NCBI GenBank assembly: GCA_902782905.1
Contig: CACZPB010000091.1
Coordinates: forward strand, 1 to 6,598
DNA from: an uncultured bacterium
GTDB lineage: Bacteria > Cyanobacteriota > Vampirovibrionia > Gastranaerophilales > Gastranaerophilaceae
Direction of reading: 5' to 3'
DNA: 6,598 nt
The notes under the pieces: generated by a model
Database searches by the model: none
Seen by the model: the letters and a program-made list of their open reading frames with translations, nothing else
What the model was told of the DNA's origin: nothing
Shown: one piece after another, positions 1 to 5,500 of the stretch
Numbering within the stretch: position 1 is the stretch's first letter
How the letters are laid out: each line of letters starts with the position of its first letter
Translations under genes and position numbers: made by a program

Positions 1-123
1 GCGATTGAAAGCACTTTAAATTTACCAAAACTTGCTAACTCAAAAATTAAGGTATACGGTGGAATAGAGGAAGATAAGTGCGATAAAATATTAAAGGCAT
101 TTTTTGAGGGAATAAGAAAATGA
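1..123 (+). CDS. C-terminal end of an unidentified protein (5'-truncated by the window)
   Basis: An open frame runs from the first base to the TGA at 121-123 and gives 40 residues ending in ...DKILKAFFEGIRK. The start lies to the left of the window. The frame is supported by the stop overlapping the next gene's ATG (ATGA at 120-123), the usual sign of translational coupling within an operon. The next gene's Shine-Dalgarno sequence, GAGGG at 106-110, lies inside this coding end. The visible tail has a short strand-like part (KIKVYGG) followed by a charged, probably helical end. I do not recognise the family from so short a piece and assign no function. That it is a real gene end is fairly sure from the coupling and from its codon use, which resembles the neighbours. 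Confidence 0.7.
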   Translation, partial: AIESTLNLPKLANSKIKVYGGIEEDKCDKILKAFFEGIRK

Positions 124-890
124 TATCAAAAGAAGAATTGGATTTGTTGGTTTCCAAATATGAGACAGAAAGTTTTATAAAAGATGACCCCATTCAGTTT
201 GTATACAAAGCAAAATCAAAAGAAGACAAAGAACTCGCAGGATTTATTTCTTCATTGTTTGCTTATGGAAACAGAAAGATGTTTATTTCAAAGCTTGATG
301 AACTTTTTAAGAAGGCTGATTTTGATATAACTAACTATGTAAAAAACGGTGATTTTAATAACCTTAAAGGATTCGAATACAGATTTTCTAAAGAGTATGA
401 TATTATTCCGATATTTAAAATCCTAAATGAACTTTACACTAAATCTAAAGGTTTGGAAGAATTATTTGAATATTCATTTTCTCCAAGAGAAGAAAAATAT
501 GACCACTTTTTGCAAAAAGTTGTTGATTATTTTTACCTGCGCGCACCAAAAGATGCAAAACAAGGTTTTTATCACATGATTCCGAATCCAAAAAACGGAG
601 GCGCAATGAAGCGTATGAATATGTATTTGCGTTGGATGGTAAGGAAATCTCCTGTTGATATTGGGATTTGGGATTTCATGAAGCCTAAAGATTTGTATAT
701 ACCACTGGATGTTCACGTTGCAAGACAGTCGAGAAAAATGGGGCTTTTAACCAGAAAGAGCAATGATTACAGAGCAGTGCAAGAACTCACCGAAAAGTTA
801 AAAGAATTTTCTCCTGACGATCCTGTAAAATATGATTTTGCAATGTTTGCTTTTGGTGTAGAATTAAATAAGCAGAATGTCGGAGTATAG
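120..890 (+). CDS. TIGR02757 / DUF2400 family protein
   Basis: A complete 256-residue protein starts at ATG 120, with GAGGG at 106-110 nine bases upstream. It carries the signature blocks of the TIGR02757/DUF2400 family in order: DPIQF (23-27), AGFISSLFAYGNRKM (40-54), a basic block MKRMNMYLRWMVRK (163-176), PLDVHVARQSRKMGLLTRK (195-213) and DDPVKYDFAMFAFGV (233-247). Its length is normal for the family, whose function is not established. The LDVHVARQSRKMGL block resembles the VDTHxxRVxxR segment of helix-hairpin-helix DNA glycosylases such as endonuclease III, where the Asp is catalytic, so Asp197 would be the equivalent. That resemblance is inference from the motif. No iron-sulphur cysteine cluster, signal peptide or membrane segment is seen, which suggests a cytoplasmic protein. 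It overlaps the upstream gene by four bases and sits 2 nt before the TPR-like gene, so it is probably co-transcribed. The family call is firm; the DNA-repair link is tentative. Confidence 0.9.
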   Translation: MISKEELDLLVSKYETESFIKDDPIQFVYKAKSKEDKELAGFISSLFAYGNRKMFISKLDELFKKADFDITNYVKNGDFNNLKGFEYRFSKEYDIIPIFKILNELYTKSKGLEELFEYSFSPREEKYDHFLQKVVDYFYLRAPKDAKQGFYHMIPNPKNGGAMKRMNMYLRWMVRKSPVDIGIWDFMKPKDLYIPLDVHVARQSRKMGLLTRKSNDYRAVQELTEKLKEFSPDDPVKYDFAMFAFGVELNKQNVGV

Positions 891-892
891 AA

Positions 893-1600
893 ATGAATAA
901 AAATATTGATTTTGACACAAGAAAATATTTGATACTATTAACTATTGTATGTGTTTTATTTGTTATTGCAATTGTAAAAGCTTTTGACTATCTCCCGCAA
1001 AAAGAGGAAACACAGATTGAACAAGTAGTATCAAAAGAAATTAACACATCTTCTCAAAGAAATAAAGTTTTAAAAGAAGAACAAAACGATAATACAGACG
1101 AAGATGATGAAGATAATAATGAAGATAACGATGAAAATAACTCAGAAGATATCGAAACTACTAATGATGATTCTGTTGAATTTGTAGAGGTAGATACACC
1201 AAGCGGAGCCGGAATAAAAGAAAGTGCTATAACTAATCAAAATCAAACATCAAAATCAGAATTAACATCTGAAGAAAAAGCCTTAAAAGCTCTTTTTGCT
1301 GCTTACAAAGCGAAAAAGGCCGATGATTTAAAAACTGCAATAGAAGAGTTCCAAAAAGTCGAAACACTCACTGACGACAAAGAGCTTATTGCATCCAGTT
1401 ATGAAGGAATTTCTCAAATTTATGCAGCAAACAGAAGATTTGGAACCGCACTCAGTTTTGCACTAAAAGCAAATAATATGAGTCCAAATTATTCAAGGGA
1501 AATATTGGTTGCAAAAATATACTACAAAACCGGTGACATAGAAAAAGCAACAAAAATCGTTACTGATTTGTTAAAAAGAGATTTTACAAAAAATAGATAG
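893..1600 (+). CDS. Membrane-anchored acidic-linker protein with C-terminal TPR-like repeats
   Basis: This 235-residue protein starts at ATG 893, 2 nt after the preceding stop, with GGAG at 882-885 seven bases upstream. Three parts are visible. Residues 1-11 are polar, with Arg10 and Lys11 just before one hydrophobic segment at about 12-32. This looks like an uncleaved single-pass anchor with the N-terminus inside. Residues about 60-100 are low-complexity and almost entirely Asp, Glu, Asn and Thr, so a disordered, strongly acidic linker. Residues about 125-232 are helical, with TPR-like pairs: AFAAYKAKK-type helices ending in AIEEFQKVETL, then ASSYEGISQIYAANRRFGTALSFA, then ILVAKIYYKTGDIEKATKIV. 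TPRs usually mediate protein-protein contacts, so a tethered scaffold or assembly factor outside the cytoplasmic membrane is plausible. No enzymatic motif is visible and I do not recognise a named family. The tight position between DUF2400 and pheA suggests co-transcription but no obvious shared pathway. Confidence 0.8.
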   Translation: MNKNIDFDTRKYLILLTIVCVLFVIAIVKAFDYLPQKEETQIEQVVSKEINTSSQRNKVLKEEQNDNTDEDDEDNNEDNDENNSEDIETTNDDSVEFVEVDTPSGAGIKESAITNQNQTSKSELTSEEKALKALFAAYKAKKADDLKTAIEEFQKVETLTDDKELIASSYEGISQIYAANRRFGTALSFALKANNMSPNYSREILVAKIYYKTGDIEKATKIVTDLLKRDFTKNR

Positions 1601-1602
1601 GG
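1591..1602 (+). repeat. 12-bp direct repeat AAATAGATAGGG, copy 1 (before pheA)
   Basis: AAATAGATAGGG spans the last codons and TAG stop of the TPR-like gene and supplies the AG-rich ribosome binding site of pheA. The identical 12 bases occur again at 2562-2573 before the GH13 gene. It may simply be a favoured extended translation-initiation leader. Confidence 0.5.
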
Positions 1603-1612
1603 ATATAAAATA

Positions 1613-2428
1613 ATGCAGCAGGAAACTTTAGACGCAACAAAAATCAAAAAATTATTATTTTTAGGACCAAAAGGTTCATATAGCGATTTTGCAAAAGACA
1701 AATTCATAAAATCTTTTAATTTTAATTGCGTAAGCACAAACCTTAAATCAATTACCGGAATAATAAAAGCAATAAAAGATGAAAATTCTGAAGATATTGC
1801 AGCTGTTATTCCTATTGAAAATTCAATTGAAGGTATTGTAAGAGAAGCTTTAGATAATTTGGTTTCTTTAAAGAAAGAAGGAATTAAAATCATTGCGGAA
1901 ACAACTATGGATGTTAAACATGCTCTTATAGGTTATGCAAACAAAAAATCTGAAATAAAAATAATACGTTCACACCCGCAAGCACTTGCTCAGTGTAAAC
2001 ATTTTATTAGCACCAATTTTCCGGATACATTGATTGAGGAAGCAACTCTTTCCACATCCGCAGCAATAAAATCATTACATGAAGACGACAAATCAATTGC
2101 TGCTATCGGAAGCATTGAATGCGCTAAAATGTACAAAGTACCCGTTATAGAAGAAGCTATAAACGATGAAGAAAACAACAAAACCCGCTTCATTTTATTG
2201 GGTAAATTTCTATCTCCAAAAACCGGTGCCGATAAAACAAGTATCACTTTTTCAACCGAAAATAAAGCAGGTGCGTTAAGTAGAATTTTAACGATATTTG
2301 ATAAACACGGAATTAACATGTCATACATAGATTCACGTCCTTCAAAAAAAGAACTTGGCGAATATGTTTTCTATATTGATTTTGAAGGCCACATAAACGA
2401 TGACAAAACAAAAAAAAGCTTTTTCTGA
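1613..2428 (+). CDS. pheA: Prephenate dehydratase, C-terminus frameshifted as written
   Basis: The enzyme converts prephenate to phenylpyruvate in phenylalanine synthesis and acts in the cytoplasm. The start ATG 1613 has AGGGA at 1599-1603 upstream. The catalytic half shows the family blocks: FLGPKGSYSDFA (16-27), VIPIENSIEGIV (65-76), SHPQALAQCKHF (120-131), STSAA (147-151), AAIGSIECA (163-171) and the catalytic NNKTRF (188-193). An ACT domain follows (about 208 onward) with ENKAGALSRIL, a GALV-type motif, and DSRPSKKELGEYVFYIDFEGH, the ESRP-type motif. These two motifs bind feedback-inhibitory phenylalanine in the family. There is no chorismate mutase domain, so it is the monofunctional type. 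As written, the frame ends at TGA 2426-2428 after 271 residues with an abnormal KKSFF tail. The expected last helix and strand of the ACT domain lie in the +1 frame up to 2486, and joined would give 290 residues. The catalytic residues precede the break, so activity may survive while Phe regulation or oligomerisation may not. Confidence 0.95.
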   Translation: MQQETLDATKIKKLLFLGPKGSYSDFAKDKFIKSFNFNCVSTNLKSITGIIKAIKDENSEDIAAVIPIENSIEGIVREALDNLVSLKKEGIKIIAETTMDVKHALIGYANKKSEIKIIRSHPQALAQCKHFISTNFPDTLIEEATLSTSAAIKSLHEDDKSIAAIGSIECAKMYKVPVIEEAINDEENNKTRFILLGKFLSPKTGADKTSITFSTENKAGALSRILTIFDKHGINMSYIDSRPSKKELGEYVFYIDFEGHINDDKTKKSFF

Positions 2429-2486
2429 AATAAAACCCTATGTAAAAATGTTTTATGTAATAGGCTCATACCATTCTGTCGGATAA
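2410..2486 (+). other. pheA: Frameshift site (A8 run) and displaced C-terminal tail of pheA
   Basis: Bases 2410-2417 are eight consecutive A's. Read in the pheA frame they lead to Ser-Phe-Phe and the TGA at 2426. Skipping one A joins the upstream frame to 22 further codons from 2418 to the TAA at 2484-2486. These encode AFSEIKPYVK followed by MFYVIGSYHSVG, which is the expected final helix and strand of a prephenate dehydratase ACT domain, ending at a normal family position. The site lies in the perfect 12-bp palindrome AAAAAGCTTTTT (2413-2424). The cause could be an extra A from sequencing or assembly, a real slipped-strand mutation, or transcriptional slippage on the A run; the sequence alone cannot decide. 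Confidence 0.85.
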
Positions 2487-2516
2487 ATATTAATTTTTGT
2501 AAATATTTTATTTAAC

Positions 2517-2546
2517 ATGACAAAAAAATAAGCAAGATTTTATATT
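2517..2546 (+). promoter_or_regulatory. Candidate sigma70-type promoter for the GH13 gene
   Basis: ATGACA at 2517-2522 matches five of six bases of the TTGACA -35 consensus. TATATT at 2541-2546 matches five of six bases of the TATAAT -10 consensus. The spacer is 18 bases. Transcription would begin near 2553, leaving a leader of about 33 nt before the ATG at 2586. The region is about 80% AT, so chance matches are common. The position, immediately before a long gene and after a gene end, supports it. A perfect AT palindrome TTTATATAAA follows at 2555-2564 and could be an alternative -10 or an operator-like site, but nothing else supports this. Confidence 0.4.
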
Positions 2547-2561
2547 TTTAAGTCTTTATAT

Positions 2562-2573
2562 AAATAGATAGGG
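2562..2573 (+). repeat. 12-bp direct repeat AAATAGATAGGG, copy 2 (before the GH13 gene)
   Basis: This copy is identical to bases 1591-1602. It is non-coding and sits directly at the Shine-Dalgarno sequence of the GH13 gene, 12 nt before the ATG compared with 10 nt in copy 1. The matched placement in two different genes suggests a shared leader element, although AT-rich chance similarity remains possible. Confidence 0.5.
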
Positions 2574-2574
2574 G
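2570..2574 (+). promoter_or_regulatory. Ribosome binding site of the GH13 gene
   Basis: AGGGG lies 11 nt before the ATG at 2586, slightly longer than the 7-9 nt spacing of the three upstream genes. It fixes the start, because the in-frame TAG at 2565-2567 rules out a longer N-terminus and no other ATG, GTG or TTG lies in frame between that stop and 2586. Confidence 0.65.
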
Positions 2575-2585
2575 TTCTCAATAAG

Positions 2586-5500
2586 ATGTTTGTAAACAAA
2601 GTCATCGGGATAGCAAAAAGTCCGGCATTCAGGGGTCCGCAGCACAAGACAAACAGTGTTGGGGAAAATATTATGCACTTTAATTATCCCTATGATTATG
2701 AAAATGAAACATGTGAAATTCAATTTTTTCAAGTAACTCCTACTGATAAATACAATTACAAAATAAATGAAAAACCCATTGCATCTGTTCAATTGAAACC
2801 TGAGGGAGTCGATGTCAATCTTCAGGATATAACAAATCTAGATAAAGACGAGGCTTTTGCCTATAAAATTGTAAGAAAAGATAAAAACGGAAAAATCGTT
2901 TGGGAAGGCGCAGATACAGGCGTCAAGACAAAATTGGGAACAAACGGAGAATACGTTTTTAGAGTTCATCAGGACAGGGCATTAAAAGATGTAAAAGACA
3001 AAAATGGAAATCTTTTATACTCCTACGAATCACAAGATTATAAAGATGATTCCGTTTCAAATTACAAATATACCCTTGTATCCAGAAAAGGGACTACACC
3101 GACAGTTCAGGGTGCTATGTATATGGCAATTCCTGATTCATATAAGCCTGGGGTTAAGTATGATCCGATAACAGGTAAAATCAGTTATGACAAACAAGCA
3201 CAAATAGACGCAGAAAGTACACCAAGAACCTTTTCAAATAAGTACGGCGGCTCTTTTGCAGCATTTATCGAAGCAATACCTGAATTAAAACAAAGATATA
3301 AATATTTGTTGACAACACCTATCGCAAACGGAGACAACGTTTCTCACCACAGTTACTGGAATAAAAACAATAAACAAATCTCCTCAACTCAAGGTGATAC
3401 AGAATTATTCGGACGTTTGATGAGAGAACTTTACAAAAACGGAATGGGATATGTTTATGACGGAACATTCACTTCTGAAGGATTAGAGGGCATTCATTTA
3501 CAGTATGCATTGAGATGGGCAAATAAAAATCCTCAAAGTTACTATTGGTTCAGAATGAACGGTATACAAGACGGAGCGTTAGGCTTAGGTGTTGTTCCTG
3601 AAAATAAAGAAAATTTCAGAGTCCGCCTTATCAATACTCCTTATGAATACATTCAAAGAGAAGACGGAACCATCACAAAAAAAGCAAACCCGAATTATGA
3701 TTCTAAAAAAGAATCATATATAGAAACTTATGATGCAAAGAAAGATATAAATGAGCTAACAATAAACAGCCATGACGATACAAACATGGTATACAGATTC
3801 CCTCTGAATGATACAAACATAAAAGAACTCGATAAAAACATTGAGAATATTAATGAACTAAATAAAAAATATGATAAGAATATTAAGCTGGATTCTGCTG
3901 AAGGTTCAATGATGCTTGCTGAATTTTCTAACTTTAAGTTGGATAAAAAAACAGAAGGCGGATTTGTCACTTGGGATGCCAATACTGATATGGCAAAAAT
4001 GAACTACCATATTTCGGGCTATGATGAAAAAAATCTTATGGCAATTCCTAATAGAGCTCAAAGATATCATGAGCAGCAAATGATTATCAGAGGAACCAAA
4101 GAAGTTCAGGACATGGCAATTCAAGCCGGTCAATATTGGACAGGCAAGGTTAAAGACATACAAACTATTTATACAGCTCAAACATTAGGCAGAGCAAAAA
4201 CAATTAATGAAATCAACAAACTAATAGCAGAAGGTAAACTTCCAAAAGAAGTAAAAATTGATGAAGAGACTTTAGGTAACATTATTAATGGTGAATACCT
4301 TCTTAATCCGAAAGGAATTCTTGATAAAGAATCTATAACAGTTAAATCTCTTATGAGATTGCCGATGGATACATTAGAGTTTGGTGAAAATACTGTTGGA
4401 GTTCTTGCAACGTCATACTTTACAAATCTTGCAACAACCGATGAAACAATAGGTATGTCAAGGTTTGATTTGATGAAGCAAAACAATCCGCATCTTGTAC
4501 CTGAATACGCAACTGTATATAACAAGGTTAATCAACTTTTCCGAAATGAACTTAAGGATTTTGCGGAAGCTGTTATTAAAAAAGTAAACGAAACTTCTAA
4601 TGAAAAATTAATTGATGCAAACGGCGATTATACAGAATACGGTGAATATGTAATGGAGCTTATGGGGCAAGACATTGCGAAATACGCTCTCTTAAAGTCC
4701 TTAAGCGGTGAAGCATTTAAACCGTCAACATTAGAAAATGGCGAACTTCACTACAACTATGATGAAATCAAAGAAGCAACATCCCTGAAAGCTCTAGGGA
4801 TAAATGCACATAATCCGGAAGAAGAAGCTTCTATCCTTGAAGAAAAAATGGAAAAAGGTTTAAGAAAACTTTCAACAGATGATATTTCTTATGTAGCTAA
4901 TTCTATTTCTAAACGAATTGCCGGCACAGATACCACGAGCTTCCGCCTTGCAGAAGCACTATATGAAAAGGCAGGTTTGGGACTTGCTTGGAGATTAGAT
5001 GCAGCAAAAGACGTTATGGATATGGATGCTGTAAGAAACAAAGAAAACGATTTTGATGATACCTGGAATGATGTAATAAAATTCTGGTCAAAATTTGTTC
5101 AGGGCGTAAAAGAACAAAATCCTCATGCTAACCTAATTGCAGAAATAACAGACGTATCGCAATTAATGCAAGATACATACGGAGCAGAAGCTTGTCCTTA
5201 TAACGGACAAACTGATTTGGGCAGAAGATTTAACGGCGAACCGGATGCTATGGTTAAATTTTACAACGAAACAGGTATTACCTCAGAAGCCGGATATTCT
5301 TATTTCTTTACAAATTTATTAAATGTATTCTCCGGTGACTTTGAAACAGGTAACGGAGCTTCTGAGCACAGAGACTCATTTAAAAACAGATTAGATTTAC
5401 TCCTTCAAACCAGAAGCGCTGATTATTTAAGAAATTTATATACATTTATGGGTAACCATGATAAACCGAGAATGATTCACGGACTGGCGGTTGATATGCA

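Larger units (their letters stand above)
2487..2585. other. AT-rich intergenic region between pheA and the GH13 gene
   Basis: This 99-bp non-coding gap contains the candidate promoter, the TTTATATAAA palindrome, the second copy of the 12-bp repeat and the GH13 ribosome binding site. A weak all-AT inverted repeat (AAATATT / AATATTT) lies at about 2486-2509, but its stem has no G-C pair and it does not resemble an intrinsic terminator. Some read-through from the pheA operon into the GH13 gene therefore cannot be excluded. Confidence 0.6.

Noticed and set aside
1080..1190. GAT/AAT-rich tract as a tandem repeat array
   Set aside because: The codons encode an acidic low-complexity linker, but no fixed repeat unit recurs, so it is composition bias and not a tandem array.
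2426..2428. TGA in pheA read as an amino acid (alternative genetic code)
   Set aside because: Reading through TGA in the same frame gives a sequence unlike any prephenate dehydratase tail, while the correct tail lies in another frame. Tryptophan is encoded by TGG throughout, and TGA also ends the first partial gene.
2411..2433. Programmed -1 ribosomal frameshift at the A-AAA-AAG-like run in pheA
   Set aside because: A -1 shift reads only Lys-Leu-Phe-Leu-Lys before a TAA at 2431-2433 and does not reach the ACT tail. The conserved tail needs a +1 (or -2) shift, so this classical mechanism does not fit.
2437..2464. Imperfect hairpin CCTAT..TAAAA / TTTTA..ATAGG as a terminator or frameshift stimulator
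   Set aside because: The two 5-bp stems are separated by unequal bulges, no T run follows, and it lies inside the conserved pheA tail about 20 nt past the A run, too far and too weak for either role.
2556..2792. Minus-strand open frame of 78 codons over the GH13 start
   Set aside because: It lies antisense to the well-supported N-terminus of the GH13 protein and to its promoter, has no ribosome binding site that I can see and resembles no protein family.
3728..4525. Three minus-strand open frames inside the GH13 gene
   Set aside because: They are Ser/Phe/Ile/Leu-rich antisense translations of Asp/Glu/Lys-rich plus-strand coding sequence, the expected shadow of a real AT-rich gene.
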